Origin: Caballeronia sp. TF1N1
Lineage (GTDB): Bacteria; Pseudomonadota; Gammaproteobacteria; Burkholderiales; Burkholderiaceae
Assembly (NCBI RefSeq): GCF_022878925.1
Contig: NZ_CP084626.1
Span: 930,001 to 994,000 of the forward strand
Direction of reading: 5' to 3'
Length of the DNA stretch: 64,000 nucleotides
The translations under genes and the position numbers were made by a program. This document shows, piece by piece, positions 44,159 through 53,121 of the stretch. The notes under the pieces were generated by a model, which saw only the letters and a list, made by a program, of their open reading frames with translations, was not told the origin of the DNA and did not search any database. How positions within the stretch are numbered: position 1 is the stretch's first letter; the number at the start of each line of letters is the position of its first letter.

Positions 44159-44555
44159 GACGAAGTCCGGTGAGGAAAAAAATCCCAGTATAAGTCAGAA
44201 GACCTTTTGGCATCGGGGCTTGCCGGGGTATCGTGTGAGCCGCTTCAGGCACGCCGGAGCACGCGCGCCGGCCCTGCATCCGAAGTCGGGCGAAGTCAAT
44301 CGGAATGTTTGTGCAGGGACCAATTGTCGCAGGCGGGTTGGCTGCTTTTCAGCCGATTCCCCTTGTCAGCAGGGCTTTCGCGCGATCTCCCCTTGTGGAC
44401 GGTGGGGAGGTCGCGCGGTACAATTAGCCCGATTTTTTTGGCCTGCGTGGCTAAATAGCGAAAACAGTCCCGAGAAGGTTGTGATGCGCTCGGCGCGGCC
44501 TTGGCCCCAAGCGGTAGAAGCGCGCCGGATTTCCCCTCATGCTAGGTTAGAAGCT
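44159..44555. promoter_or_regulatory. Intergenic region with promoter for the cytochrome pair
   Basis: Divergent region between moxR and the cytochromes. On the plus strand TGGACG (44396-44401) and TACAAT (44419-44424) with a 17-base spacer are a plausible sigma-70 promoter; a long T-tract follows at 44432-44439. The leader would be about 125 bases. No gene is convincing here. Confidence 0.5.
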
Positions 44556-44921
44556 ATGAACAATTTTGTCGGCAAATGTGCCGTGATTGCAGCGCTGTCG
44601 GGTCTTGCCGGCTTCGCGACCCAGGCGTCGGCCGACGTCGTGGGCAACGCAAAGGCCGCTGAGGGCAAGGTCGCGATGTGCATCGGCTGCCACGGCATAC
44701 CCGGCTATCGCACGGCGTATCCCGAAGTTTATGAAGTGCCCATGCTCGGCGGCCAGAACGCGCAGTACATCGCCAACGCGCTGCATGCCTACAAGAAGGG
44801 CGACCGCCACTTCGACACCATGCGCGCCATCGCGACTACCTTGTCCGATCAGGACATCGCCGATATTGCCGCGTACTACGCCGCGCAAACTCCCCAATCG
44901 AAGAACAATCCCGACAAGTGA
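44556..44921 (+). CDS. Monoheme cytochrome c (class I), c4-half-like
   Basis: A 121-residue exported cytochrome. Signal peptide to about residue 24 (CAVIAALSGLAGFATQASA), heme motif CIGCH with the first cysteine at residue 42, and likely axial methionine in RHFDTMRAIATTLSDQDI. YEVPMLGGQNAQYIANALHA and DIADIAAYYAAQ are typical of cytochrome c4 domains. The ATG at 44556 gives a proper signal peptide; longer in-frame starts do not. It is followed 96 bases later by a second monoheme cytochrome. Confidence 0.88.
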   Translation: MNNFVGKCAVIAALSGLAGFATQASADVVGNAKAAEGKVAMCIGCHGIPGYRTAYPEVYEVPMLGGQNAQYIANALHAYKKGDRHFDTMRAIATTLSDQDIADIAAYYAAQTPQSKNNPDK

Positions 44922-45017
44922 TCCGTGCTTTTTAGCGTTTGACTCGATGCGACGCGCGCGCACTCATGCGCCGACGCCGATACGGCAATCCGGTATTGCA
45001 TGGACACAGGAGAATTC

Positions 45018-45398
45018 ATGATGCCCTCTCAGGCACTCCACACAAGCTTCAAGGCGGCATGCGCGGCAGCGGCGCTCATCGGCATGGCGGCGTTGAATGT
45101 TGCGCACGCGGCGGACGTCGGCAACGGCAAGGCACTGTCCGAGAGCCACAATTGCTCGGCCTGCCACGGCCCTAACCTCAATAAACCAGTGAGCGGCGAG
45201 TATCCGCGTCTCGCGGGTCAGCATGCGAGCTATATCTACTGGGCGCTCCGGCAGTATCAGATTGGCGGCGGAAATCCGAATTTCGGCCGCAACAACGCCA
45301 TCATGGCGGCGCAGGTGCAGAACCTGTCGCAGAGCGACCTGAAGGATCTCGCGGCTTATATCGAATCGCTCGATGGCAACCTCGTGCTGAAGAAGTAA
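45018..45398 (+). CDS. Monoheme cytochrome c, second of the pair
   Basis: A 126-residue exported cytochrome with a signal peptide ending near AHA-AD, heme motif CSACH (first Cys at residue 46), and candidate axial Met in FGRNNAIMAAQVQNLSQSD. YPRLAGQHASYIYWALRQYQ aligns with the equivalent region of the upstream cytochrome. GGAG lies 5 bases before the ATG at 45018; ATG 45021 is an equal alternative. Both likely act as periplasmic electron shuttles to terminal oxidases. Confidence 0.88.
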   Translation: MMPSQALHTSFKAACAAAALIGMAALNVAHAADVGNGKALSESHNCSACHGPNLNKPVSGEYPRLAGQHASYIYWALRQYQIGGGNPNFGRNNAIMAAQVQNLSQSDLKDLAAYIESLDGNLVLKK

Positions 45399-45426
45399 GC
45401 GCGCTTCGGTTCGTTCGCGTCAAACG

Positions 45427-45458
45427 AAACACCCCGCATCGAGCGGGGTGTTTTGCTT
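45427..45458. terminator. Intrinsic terminator after the cytochrome pair
   Basis: AAACACCCCGC (45427-45437) and GCGGGGTGTTT (45443-45453) form an 11-bp perfect stem with a 5-base loop and TTTT tail; the A-run on the other side suits the convergent DUF1841 gene too. Confidence 0.88.
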
Positions 45459-45494
45459 TGTCGCGCGGCTTCGAAGATGTTTAGTCCGGCGAAG

Positions 45495-45926
45495 TTAGTC
45501 CTTTGAAGCTCGACGCTCGATGAGCGCGAGGTATGCGTCGGTATCTGGCGGCGTGTTGCTGCGCTGCGCTTCCCAGATCACCTGCCCGAGGCATTCCATG
45601 ATGGCGTGCTGCGCATCGTGCGTGGAGCCGAGCCGCGCGGCCAGTCGCTCGTGCGCTCGACGAATGCCAGGCGGCTGATCGATCGACATCTGTTCGGTGA
45701 TCGCAAGATGCATCGACAGATGCAGAAACGGGTTGCTCTGGCCGCGATCGGGTGAATAGTCCGCGCCTTGTGCTTCCGGATCGATGAGCGCGTCGTGATA
45801 TTCCGGATGCTCGCGCATCCAGTCGGCGGCCATGCTTTCGAGCGGCGTGAGAATCTCGCTCGCGCGCTCCTTGCGCCAGGTTTCGGTGAAGAATTGACGA
45901 ACTTCGTCGCGGCTAGGGTTGAACAT
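45495..45926 (-). CDS. DUF1841 family protein
   Basis: A 143-residue soluble protein matching DUF1841: start MFNPSRDEVRQFFTETWRKE, HPEYHDALIDPEAQGADYSP, and NPFLHLSMHLAITEQMSIDQ with PPGIRRAHERLAARLGS. The HLSMHLAI histidines are conserved in the family, whose function is unknown. The family is often found beside nth or cytochrome c4 genes in beta-proteobacteria, as here (recollection). Confidence 0.88.
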   Translation of the reverse strand: MFNPSRDEVRQFFTETWRKERASEILTPLESMAADWMREHPEYHDALIDPEAQGADYSPDRGQSNPFLHLSMHLAITEQMSIDQPPGIRRAHERLAARLGSTHDAQHAIMECLGQVIWEAQRSNTPPDTDAYLALIERRASKD

Positions 45927-46027
45927 AAGGTATTGATTCGATTGCGGGATTCAGACCGCTATTGTAGAGCTAGGGGTAGGAGTTCTGCTTGAGCGCTGGG
46001 GCAATTGGCGCTTGGCTGCCCGGCGAT

Positions 46028-46672
46028 TCAAACCACCGGCGCCGGCGTCTTCGGCCGATATTCGCAAAGCGGCTCGATCGCGCAATGCCAGCACTCCGGC
46101 ACGCGCGCCTTGCAGACGTATCGCCCATGCAGGATTAGCCAGTGATGCGCGTGCTGCAAAAATTCAACCGGGACATACTTCTCCAGCGCGGTTTCGACCG
46201 CCCGCACGTCCTTGCCCGGCGCCAGTCCCGTCCGATTGGCGACGCGAAAGATATGCGTGTCGACGGCAATGGTCGCTTGCCCAAACGCAATATTCAGCAC
46301 GACATTCGCTGTCTTGCGTCCGACGCCTGGCAGCGCTTCGAGCGCCTCGCGATTGTCGGGCACCTCACCGCCGTGTTGCTCGATCAACATCCGGCACGTT
46401 GCGATCACGTTCTTCGCCTTGGTCCGATACAGCCCGATCGTGCGGATATAGTCCGTCACGCCTTCCTCGCCGAGCGCAAGCACCTTTCCGGGCGTGTTGG
46501 CGACGGGGAACATCTTGCGCATCGCCTTGTTGACGGAGACATCGGTGGCTTGCGCCGAGAGCATCACGGCGATCAACAGTTCGAATGGCGTCGTGTATTC
46601 GAGCTCCGTCTTCGGCTCCGGGTCGATGCTTTGCAACGTTTCGAAGATGGCGCGGCGCTTTTTGGCGTTCAT
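46028..46672 (-). CDS. nth: Endonuclease III
   Basis: A 214-residue base-excision repair glycosylase/AP lyase for oxidised pyrimidines. The helix-hairpin-helix is [20 protein letters not shown] with the catalytic lysine, then the aspartate in [11 protein letters not shown]. The 4Fe-4S cluster has the CX6CX2CX5C arrangement [17 protein letters not shown]. It overlaps the rsxB stop by 4 bases. In E. coli nth likewise closes the rsx operon. Confidence 0.95.
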   Translation of the reverse strand: MNAKKRRAIFETLQSIDPEPKTELEYTTPFELLIAVMLSAQATDVSVNKAMRKMFPVANTPGKVLALGEEGVTDYIRTIGLYRTKAKNVIATCRMLIEQHGGEVPDNREALEALPGVGRKTANVVLNIAFGQATIAVDTHIFRVANRTGLAPGKDVRAVETALEKYVPVEFLQHAHHWLILHGRYVCKARVPECWHCAIEPLCEYRPKTPAPVV

Positions 46673-47490
46673 CGTGAGTTCGGGGGATCGTTGTTCGCGT
46701 CTTCCTGCATGGCGAGCCGCCGGCGGCGCTCCTCGGCGGCATCGATCTGCGCTTGCACGGCGGGGCTCACGTTGTCCGTGTTCTTCGGGCCGGTGCCTGC
46801 GCGCGCCATCTCTTCCTTCTTCTTGCGTGCGCGGTCGAGCGCGGCCTGAATGATCGCGCGTTTCCTGGCTTCGGGGTCGTCGGCTTGCGCGGCGGCGCTT
46901 GCGGCTGCTTCAGGCCGTGCGGAAGATCCCGCCGCTTGCGCCCGACGCGCCGATGCACGCGCTTCGGCCGCCGCGCGCTCACGTTCGTCGCGCGCCACGC
47001 GCCGGTCATGACGCTCGCGCGCCGCGTCGGCTTCCGGTTGAGACCACGCATTCCAGCCGGTGGCGTCGCCGGTCACGGGAATCATCGTGATGCAATCGAC
47101 GGGGCAGGGCGGCACGCATAGATCGCAACCCGTGCACAGTTCGGGGATGACCGTATGCATCTGCTTCGCCGCACCGACGATTGCATCGACAGGGCACGCC
47201 TGCATGCAAAGCGTGCAACCGATGCACACGTTCTCGTCGATCACGGCAACGGGACGCGGACGTTCGACGCCATGCGTGGTGTCGAGCGCAATCACGGGCT
47301 TGTCGAGCAATCGAGCGAGCCGCGCGATACCTTGTGCGCCGCCTGGCGGGCACTGGTTGTAGTTTGCATCGCCCGCGGCGATGGCTTCCGCATAAGGCCG
47401 GCAGGCGGGATAGCCGCACTTGGTGCACTGGGTCTGCGGCAGCGAATCTTCAATGCGCTCGGCGAGCGTCTTTGAAACGATAACGGTCAC
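46669..47490 (-). CDS. rsxB: Electron transport complex subunit RsxB-like ferredoxin
   Basis: A 273-residue iron-sulfur protein. The N-terminal Fes domain has [20 protein letters not shown] with a further C in YNQCPPGGA, and two ferredoxin 4Fe-4S motifs follow: [12 protein letters not shown] and [12 protein letters not shown]. After about residue 175 comes a 100-residue charged Ala/Arg/Glu tail absent from E. coli RsxB (192 residues). No rsxA, C, D, G or E gene lies nearby, and the membrane anchor of true RsxB is lacking, so this is the orphan form common in beta-proteobacteria. GTG at 47490 is my choice of start; no ribosome binding site supports it, and longer starts to 47589 are possible. 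Confidence 0.85.
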   Translation of the reverse strand: MTVIVSKTLAERIEDSLPQTQCTKCGYPACRPYAEAIAAGDANYNQCPPGGAQGIARLARLLDKPVIALDTTHGVERPRPVAVIDENVCIGCTLCMQACPVDAIVGAAKQMHTVIPELCTGCDLCVPPCPVDCITMIPVTGDATGWNAWSQPEADAARERHDRRVARDERERAAAEARASARRAQAAGSSARPEAAASAAAQADDPEARKRAIIQAALDRARKKKEEMARAGTGPKNTDNVSPAVQAQIDAAEERRRRLAMQEDANNDPPNSR

Positions 47491-47850
47491 GAAGGGGTCG
47501 CGGTATGGCTTGGGGAGTCGAGGCAGGGAGGAGCGCAAGAACGGCTCGACCACAATCAAACACGTATGACGGTTGCTCGCTGCCTGCATTCGGCGCGCTT
47601 ATTCCGCTTTTGACGACGGTACGCGCTCGGGTTTAGGCGTCATTATCGCCGAAGTCGCAAATAGTCGTGCTGCGAACGCTTAATCCCAATTGCCAATGAC
47701 GTGGCGATGTGCGCATAATCAAAGCGCTTTACCGTTTGACCGCAGGACGGTGTTCCCCAATAACCATGGGCAGCGCCCGTTCACGTCATGTACCCAAACG
47801 CGGGCCGCGTGACGCTCATCCGGACAACGCGGCTCCTGAATCATGCCACC
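47491..47850. promoter_or_regulatory. Divergent region rsxB / TetR with palindromes
   Basis: AAAGCGCTTT, a perfect 10-base palindrome, lies at 47721-47730, followed by ACCGT (47731-47735) and its inverted match ACGGT (47747-47751). These are candidate operator sites for the TetR regulator 100 bases downstream. No gene is convincing in the gap. Confidence 0.4.
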
Positions 47851-48483
47851 ATGAATCAGCCGAAAATCAAAAGAGATCCTGAAGGCACCCGTCGCCGTAT
47901 CCTGCTGGCTGCTGCAGAAGAGTTTGCAGCGGGAGGACTGTTCGGCGCGCGCGTCGATCAGATCGCGCGCCGGGCCGAAACCAATGAACGCATGCTCTAT
48001 TACTACTTCGGAAGTAAGGAGCAGCTTTTCACGGCAGTGCTTGAACACGCCCTCGGCTCGCTCGTGGAAGCCGAGCGCACGCTCGACCTCGACGGCGTGG
48101 CGCCCATCGAGGCCATCACGCGCCTTGCCCATTTTGTCTGGGATTACTACCGCGATCATCCGGAATTGCTGAGGCTGATCAACAATGAAAACCTGCACGA
48201 GGCGAAATACATCAAGAGCTCGAATCGCACGCGCGAACTGATCTCGCCCATGCTCGAAACGGTCACCGCAATTCTGGATCGCGGCCAAAAAGCCGGGCTT
48301 TTTCGAAACGATGTCGACCCGTTGAAGTTCTATATCACGCTGTCGGGGCTCGGCTACTACATCGTATCGAATCGATTTACGCTCGAAGCTACATTTGGAC
48401 TCGACTTTAGCGAAACGTCGCAGCGCGAACAAATGGTGCGGATGAATACGGAATTGCTGCTCGCGTTTTTGACGCGTCGTTAA
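47851..48483 (+). CDS. TetR/AcrR family transcriptional regulator
   Basis: A 210-residue regulator. The N-terminal HTH is RRRILLAAAEEFAAGGLFGA with RVDQIARRAETNERMLYYYF and GSKEQLFTAVLEHALG, a textbook TetR DNA-binding domain; the C-terminal part resembles the TetR_C group with FYITLSGLGYYIVSNRFTLE. The start MNQPKIKRDPEGTRRR was preferred over MYPNAGRV 21 codons upstream because homology begins there. Effector and target unknown; the convergent neighbour phaZ is not an obvious target. Confidence 0.88.
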   Translation: MNQPKIKRDPEGTRRRILLAAAEEFAAGGLFGARVDQIARRAETNERMLYYYFGSKEQLFTAVLEHALGSLVEAERTLDLDGVAPIEAITRLAHFVWDYYRDHPELLRLINNENLHEAKYIKSSNRTRELISPMLETVTAILDRGQKAGLFRNDVDPLKFYITLSGLGYYIVSNRFTLEATFGLDFSETSQREQMVRMNTELLLAFLTRR

Positions 48484-48504
48484 TCGTCTGACACGCGGCC
48501 AATA

Positions 48505-48538
48505 AAAAAGTCGCGCCTGGAAACAGGCGCGACTTTTT
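48505..48538. terminator. Bidirectional terminator between TetR gene and phaZ
   Basis: AAAAAGTCGCGCCTG (48505-48519) and CAGGCGCGACTTTTT (48524-48538) form a perfect 15-bp stem with a GAAA tetraloop; A and T runs flank both sides, serving the two convergent genes. Confidence 0.92.
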
Positions 48539-48595
48539 GTCTTTTACGGAACCGGTTCTATAAACCGGCGCGTAGTCGAACTCGGTCACTGAATC

Positions 48596-49867
48596 TCAGG
48601 CCGGCACGGCTTCCTTCTTCGGCGCCTTGTCGTGTTCGAGAATGAACTCGCGCAGTTGCGGATACACCATCGTGCGCCAGCGGCGTCCGGAGAAGATGCC
48701 GTAGTGACCAGCTTTTTCCGCCGTGAAGTGCCGCTGATTCTGCGCGGGAATGCCGGTGCAGAGATCGTGCGCGGCGCGTGTCTGACCGCTGCCGGAGATG
48801 TCGTCCAGTTCGCCTTCGATAGTGAACAGGGCCGTCGCCGTGATGTCTTGCGGGCGCACGCGCTCGCCGTTCACGTCCCACGTGCCTTCGGCAAGACGGA
48901 ACTCCTGGAACACGATACGGATGGTCTCCAGGTAATACTCGGCGGCCATGTCGAGCACGGCGTTGTACTCGTCGTAGAAACGGCGATGCTGCTCGGCGTC
49001 GTCGTCGTCGCCGCGAAGAAGGTTCTGATAGAAGTCCCAGTGCGCGGTAAGGTGGCGCTCTGGATTCATCGCGACGAATCCCGCGTGCTGCAAAAAGCCC
49101 GGATACACCATGCGGCCCACGCCCGGATAATTCGCCGGCACCGTATAGATGACGTTGTTCTCGAACCACTCGTACGAGTGCTCGTTGGCGAGCGAATTGA
49201 CTGATGTCGGGCTGCGGCGCGCGTCGATCGGGCCGCCCATCATGGTCATGGTGCGCGGCGTGTCTTCACCGCGGCTCGCCATCAGCGAAATGGCGGCAAG
49301 CACCGGCACGGTCGGCTGACACACCGAAATGACATGCAGGTCCTTCGCACCGATATGGCGGATGAACTCCTGAATGTATTCGACGTAATCGTCCAGATGG
49401 AACGCGCCATTTTCGACCGGCACCATGCGCGCGTCCAACCAGTCGGTGATGTACACCTTATGGTCTTGCAAAAGCGTGTTCACGGTGTCGCGCAAGAGCG
49501 TTGAATGGTGCCCGGAGAGCGGCGCGCACACCAGCACGATAGGCTCGTCCTTCAGCTTGGTGACGGTGGCGCTGTCGTCGGCGAAGCGCTTGAAGCGCAG
49601 CAGACGGCAAAACGGCTTTTCGACAACCGTCTGCTCGACGATCGGGATGTTATGGCCGTCCTTCACGATCTGATGAATGTCGAACTGCGGCTTTTCGTAG
49701 TCTTTGCCGAGCCGGTACAGCAATTCGTAGCCGGCGGCAAAACGGCTCGCGCCGGGAACATAGGAAAGCGGGCTCGCCGGATTCACAAACGACTTCGATG
49801 CGGCCTGGGCCCAGGCGGTGAGGGGCGACAACATGGCCCGCTGAACTTCGTGGATTTGGTAGAGCAT
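48596..49867 (-). CDS. phaZ: Intracellular poly(3-hydroxybutyrate) depolymerase
   Basis: A 423-residue alpha/beta hydrolase that mobilises stored polyhydroxybutyrate. It starts MLYQIHEVQRAMLSPLTAWA, as the Ralstonia-type PhaZ does. The nucleophile elbow is ISVCQPTVPV with Cys183, and Asp355 (ELDDISGSGQTRAAHDLC) and His388 (EKAGHYGIFSG) complete the triad; these positions equal those reported for R. eutropha PhaZ1 (C183, D355, H388), so the start codon and gene ends are well supported. A long upstream region includes a possible PhaR-type operator. Confidence 0.95.
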   Translation of the reverse strand: MLYQIHEVQRAMLSPLTAWAQAASKSFVNPASPLSYVPGASRFAAGYELLYRLGKDYEKPQFDIHQIVKDGHNIPIVEQTVVEKPFCRLLRFKRFADDSATVTKLKDEPIVLVCAPLSGHHSTLLRDTVNTLLQDHKVYITDWLDARMVPVENGAFHLDDYVEYIQEFIRHIGAKDLHVISVCQPTVPVLAAISLMASRGEDTPRTMTMMGGPIDARRSPTSVNSLANEHSYEWFENNVIYTVPANYPGVGRMVYPGFLQHAGFVAMNPERHLTAHWDFYQNLLRGDDDDAEQHRRFYDEYNAVLDMAAEYYLETIRIVFQEFRLAEGTWDVNGERVRPQDITATALFTIEGELDDISGSGQTRAAHDLCTGIPAQNQRHFTAEKAGHYGIFSGRRWRTMVYPQLREFILEHDKAPKKEAVPA

Positions 49868-50214
49868 GGTTGCCCCGTGAAAAACCGGTCTGCGTGTCGA
49901 TCCCGGCAAGACTTCCGGCGATCAGGCTCAACGACGCTCGATAATCCCCGCGTGCGGCGGGCTGTCGCCGCACGCGAGGCACTGTCTCTTCCCTTACTAC
50001 AAACGTCTGATGCTTGATACTGGGCAACTTCTGGGCATTTAACGACACGCCCGGCTCGGAGCTTGAGCCGAAGCAGAATTTTCTGCGCAACAAACGCACA
50101 ATTCCACTAAACGCTTATAAATACCAGCTTTTGCTTCGCTACGCGCAACAGTTAAATTTTGTGCGTTGCACCAATCTTAACTGCATAGCATTCGTATTCC
50201 AAACACGACTTTGC
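49868..50214. promoter_or_regulatory. AT-rich upstream region of phaZ with candidate PhaR-type operator
   Basis: Between 50085 and 50210 AT content is clearly above that of the surroundings. TTGTGCGTTGCACCAA at 50159-50174 is an imperfect dyad around TGC/GCA; a second copy of its left half in the opposite orientation, AACGCACAA, lies at 50093-50101. PHB regulator PhaR is known to bind TGC/GCA-type dyads. It is about 290 bases before the phaZ start. Weak evidence. Confidence 0.4.
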
Positions 50215-52089
50215 CTATTTCTTGGCCATCGCGGCTTCTAGCGCTGGATTTGCCTTGAGATTCCCGTCTTTCGAGTCACCCGCAGGTTGACCTGTCGCTT
50301 CGGCCATCTCTTCCTCGTGCCGCATCAGATTCATGCCGGTGTGCACCAGCGCCACGTGCGTGAACGCCTGCGGAAAGTTGCCAACCATGCGCTTCGCTAT
50401 CGTGTCGTACTCCTCGGCCAGAAGGCCTACGTCGTTGGCGAGGCCGACGAGACGCTCGAACATCTGATGCGCCTCATCGAGCCGCCCTTGCAGCGCGAGG
50501 TTGTCGACCAGCCAGAAGCTACAAGCCAGAAACGTGCCTTCTCCAGGCGGCAGACCATCGGCGACTTCGGTCGTGTGATAGCGCTTGACCAGTCCATCGT
50601 GCGTCAGAGTGGTTTCGATTGCATGTACGGTGCCGGCCACTCGCGGATCATCAGGCGGCAAAAAGCCGAGCAACGGGATCAGAAGGAGGCTCGCATCGAG
50701 CGCATCGCCGTCATACGTCTGCGTGAACGAATTGATTTGCGGATTCCAGCTTCTCGCGCAGACGGCGGCATGCACGCGCGCGCGCATCTCGCGCCAATGA
50801 TCCACCGGACCTTCCAGATCGAACTTTTCCGCCGATTGAATCGCGCGGTCGTAGGCCACCCACGCCATCACCTTGGAGAACGTGAAATGCTTGCGGCCGC
50901 CGCGCACTTCCCAGATGCCTTCGTCGGGCATCTCCCAGACGGTGTCCAGGTGCTGAAGCATGGCGCACTGGATCGACCATGCGGTTTCGTCGCTTTGCAG
51001 GCCACCGACGCGCGCGAGATGCAACGCGTTCATCACTTCGCCATAGACGTCGAGCTGCAACTGATTGACCGCGCCATTGCCGATGCGCACCGGTTGCGCG
51101 CCTTCGTAGCCCGGCAGCCAGGGAATCTCGTATTCGGGAAGACGCCGCTCGCCCGCGATGCCGTACATGATCTGCACCTGATCGGGCGAACCCGCCATCA
51201 CGCGCCCCAGCCACGCGCGCCAGGCGCGGGCTTCGTCGTAGTAGCCGCCGCGCATCATCGCGAGCAGCGTGATGGTCGCGTCGCGCAGCCAGCAATAGCG
51301 ATAATCCCAGTTGCGCGTGCCGCCGAGCTGCTCGGGCAGCGACGTTGTCGGCGCGGCAACGATGCCACCGGTCGGCTCATACGCCAGCGCCTTGAGCGTA
51401 ATGAGCGAACGGCGTATGGCGCTGGCCCACTTGCCCTTGAGTTCACTTTGGCTAGACCATTCGCGCCAGTAATTTTCGGTGCGTGCGAGTTGCGTGTGCG
51501 GATCGTGCGCGGGCGGCAGCCGCAAATGCGATTGCGAATAGCACAGCGAAAAGGGCACGCGTTCGCCCGCGCCAACGTCGAAGTACGCGGTCGTGCGCAT
51601 GTTCTCGCCGACGAGATCCACGGGCGTGCGCAGCACGGCGAGATCGGGACCGGCAATCGCGCGAATGCCGCTCGCATCGGGCAGACGGCTGACCCACGGA
51701 ATCGCCGAGCCATAGTCGAAGCGCAGCACCAGTTCCATCTTCATGCGCACCGAGCCGCGTTTGCCCACGACGATGCGCACCAGTTCCGAATGACCGTTGC
51801 GCGAAGGCATGAAGTCGACGATCGTCACCGCGCCATCGGGCGTCTCGAAGTCGGTTTCGAGGATCAGCGTGTCTTCGCGATAACGACGCCGGATGACCGG
51901 CGCTTTACCGTCGGGCATTTCCGGCGCGAGCAGCCATCGGCCATGTTCGGGTGTGCCGAGCAACGCCGAAAAACACGAGGCTGAGTCGAAGCGCGGCCAG
52001 CAGAGCCAGTCTACGGAACCGTCACGGGAAATAAGTGCTGCGGTGTGGCCGTCGCCGACCATGGCGTAATCTTCGATCAATGCTGGCAT
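50215..52089 (-). CDS. Glycoside hydrolase family 15 protein
   Basis: A 624-residue GH15 protein of the trehalase/glucoamylase-like group. N-terminal beta-domain: LIEDYAMVGDGHTAALISRD then GSVDWLCWPRFDSASCFSAL. The (alpha/alpha)6 barrel contains TSLPEQLGGTRNWDYRYCWL, RDATITLLAMMRGGYYDEAR, and EGTFLACSFWLVDNLALQGR with the late LLAEEYD glutamates as candidate general base. Substrate could be trehalose, maltose or another alpha-glucoside. AGGAAG lies 9 bases before the ATG at 52089; longer starts to 52326 lack homology. The gene is separated from phaZ by an AT-rich 347-base gap. Confidence 0.88.
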   Translation of the reverse strand: MPALIEDYAMVGDGHTAALISRDGSVDWLCWPRFDSASCFSALLGTPEHGRWLLAPEMPDGKAPVIRRRYREDTLILETDFETPDGAVTIVDFMPSRNGHSELVRIVVGKRGSVRMKMELVLRFDYGSAIPWVSRLPDASGIRAIAGPDLAVLRTPVDLVGENMRTTAYFDVGAGERVPFSLCYSQSHLRLPPAHDPHTQLARTENYWREWSSQSELKGKWASAIRRSLITLKALAYEPTGGIVAAPTTSLPEQLGGTRNWDYRYCWLRDATITLLAMMRGGYYDEARAWRAWLGRVMAGSPDQVQIMYGIAGERRLPEYEIPWLPGYEGAQPVRIGNGAVNQLQLDVYGEVMNALHLARVGGLQSDETAWSIQCAMLQHLDTVWEMPDEGIWEVRGGRKHFTFSKVMAWVAYDRAIQSAEKFDLEGPVDHWREMRARVHAAVCARSWNPQINSFTQTYDGDALDASLLLIPLLGFLPPDDPRVAGTVHAIETTLTHDGLVKRYHTTEVADGLPPGEGTFLACSFWLVDNLALQGRLDEAHQMFERLVGLANDVGLLAEEYDTIAKRMVGNFPQAFTHVALVHTGMNLMRHEEEMAEATGQPAGDSKDGNLKANPALEAAMAKK

Positions 52090-52484
52090 GCGGACATCTT
52101 CCTGCTGGCGGCGCCCGAGAGCGCCGAGGGTTGGAATGAGAACGACACAGACATGTAAGACGCAAAACGCAAACCTTTGGTCTGGCCGCATTCTGCCGCA
52201 TTCGTTCACGGTGAGCAGGAAACCGGGCGAACGCTCCTTTATCGCGGCGGCAACGGCGCGCCCCGCCGGGCTGGCGGAAACGCCCGCGCGACTCGCCGAT
52301 GAACACTTGCCGGAACGATCGGCCAATGTTTAAATGAAGTCTTACGAACGGCCTTCAGGTCGCGTCGTCCAACTGCGCGTCGGGGCAATGTCGCGCTGTC
52401 ATCGACCTTCTTTCGCACCACGGTCTCACGCTTCGCACGTCGCATACCGGTTCATCACGTCGTGATTTCGGGGAACAGAACACC
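52090..52484. other. Intergenic region upstream of GH15 gene
   Basis: About 395 bases between divergent genes. It must contain the GH15 promoter on the minus strand. I see no clear promoter hexamers, operator or coding sequence; short frames here have improbable protein composition. Confidence 0.4.
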
Positions 52485-52733
52485 ATGCACAATCCGTCGA
52501 AAGCTGACTGCATCGCCATTCTTTCCGCAGCAAGCCGGTTGAACGAGCCGGACACTTTGCTCGCGCTCGATCCCGGACATCTCGGTTTGTCGCGCAACGC
52601 GATGGAAACCGCCGCTGTCTTTCTCACCGAGCGCGGCTGCTTCAGCGGCTATTCCTTCGACGCGGCGGGCGTCGCGGTAGGCGCGCTGTCCCTGCAAGGC
52701 CGCTTGCGGCTGGATCAACTCGCCAACGGTTGA
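52485..52733 (+). CDS. Hypothetical small protein
   Basis: An 82-residue soluble protein (MHNPSKADCIAILSAASRLN) of no recognised family. Composition and third-position GC look coding, and GGGGAA precedes the ATG by about 11 bases. It is followed by hairpins that could end transcription. No signal peptide or helix is seen; function unknown and expression uncertain. Confidence 0.5.
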   Translation: MHNPSKADCIAILSAASRLNEPDTLLALDPGHLGLSRNAMETAAVFLTERGCFSGYSFDAAGVAVGALSLQGRLRLDQLANG

Positions 52734-52764
52734 AACGCGAAGACTTTCGCGTCCAATCCTAGGA

Positions 52765-52792
52765 CATGCGCGCGGTTCAAGCCGCGCGCATG
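52765..52792. terminator. Perfect hairpin between convergent small genes
   Basis: CATGCGCGCGG (52765-52775) and CCGCGCGCATG (52782-52792) form a perfect 11-bp stem with loop TTCAAG. It lies between the plus-strand 82-residue gene and the minus-strand DUF3096 gene; without a T-tract it may be Rho-dependent or structural. Confidence 0.5.
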
Positions 52793-52798
52793 CGTTCG

Positions 52799-52951
52799 TC
52801 AGAAATGCGCCGAGCCCATGCCGAATAGCCCGATCAGTCCAATCACGATCAGATAGATCGCGACGATGAAGTTCAGCAGTCGCGGCATCACGAGGATGAG
52901 AATCCCGGCGATCAGCGACACCAGCGGCCCAAGGCTTACGTGAATGTTCAT
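52799..52951 (-). CDS. DUF3096 small membrane protein
   Basis: A 50-residue protein with two membrane segments (GPLVSLIAGILILVMP and LLNFIVAIYLIVIGLIGLFG), matching DUF3096, a family of short inner-membrane proteins of unknown role. AAAGGAG is well placed before the ATG at 52951; the longer in-frame start at 53095 is not supported. Confidence 0.85.
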   Translation of the reverse strand: MNIHVSLGPLVSLIAGILILVMPRLLNFIVAIYLIVIGLIGLFGMGSAHF

Positions 52952-53121
52952 CGCAGCAACTCCTTTTTGTTGTTGGTTCGAATGGTTGGGTTTAGCCTGT
53001 TGCGGTTTGCCCGGTGGCACGGTGGGAGCAAAACTTGCTCGCGCCACGCCAGCCAGACGATGCCGCAGCCGTTCGCGCATCGCCCTCGATAACAAGCATC
53101 AGAAGACGATGAGGAGCTTTC

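Noticed and set aside
44159..44555. In-frame extension of the first cytochrome back to 43968
   Set aside because: It would run into the moxR gene and removes the signal peptide from the N-terminus.
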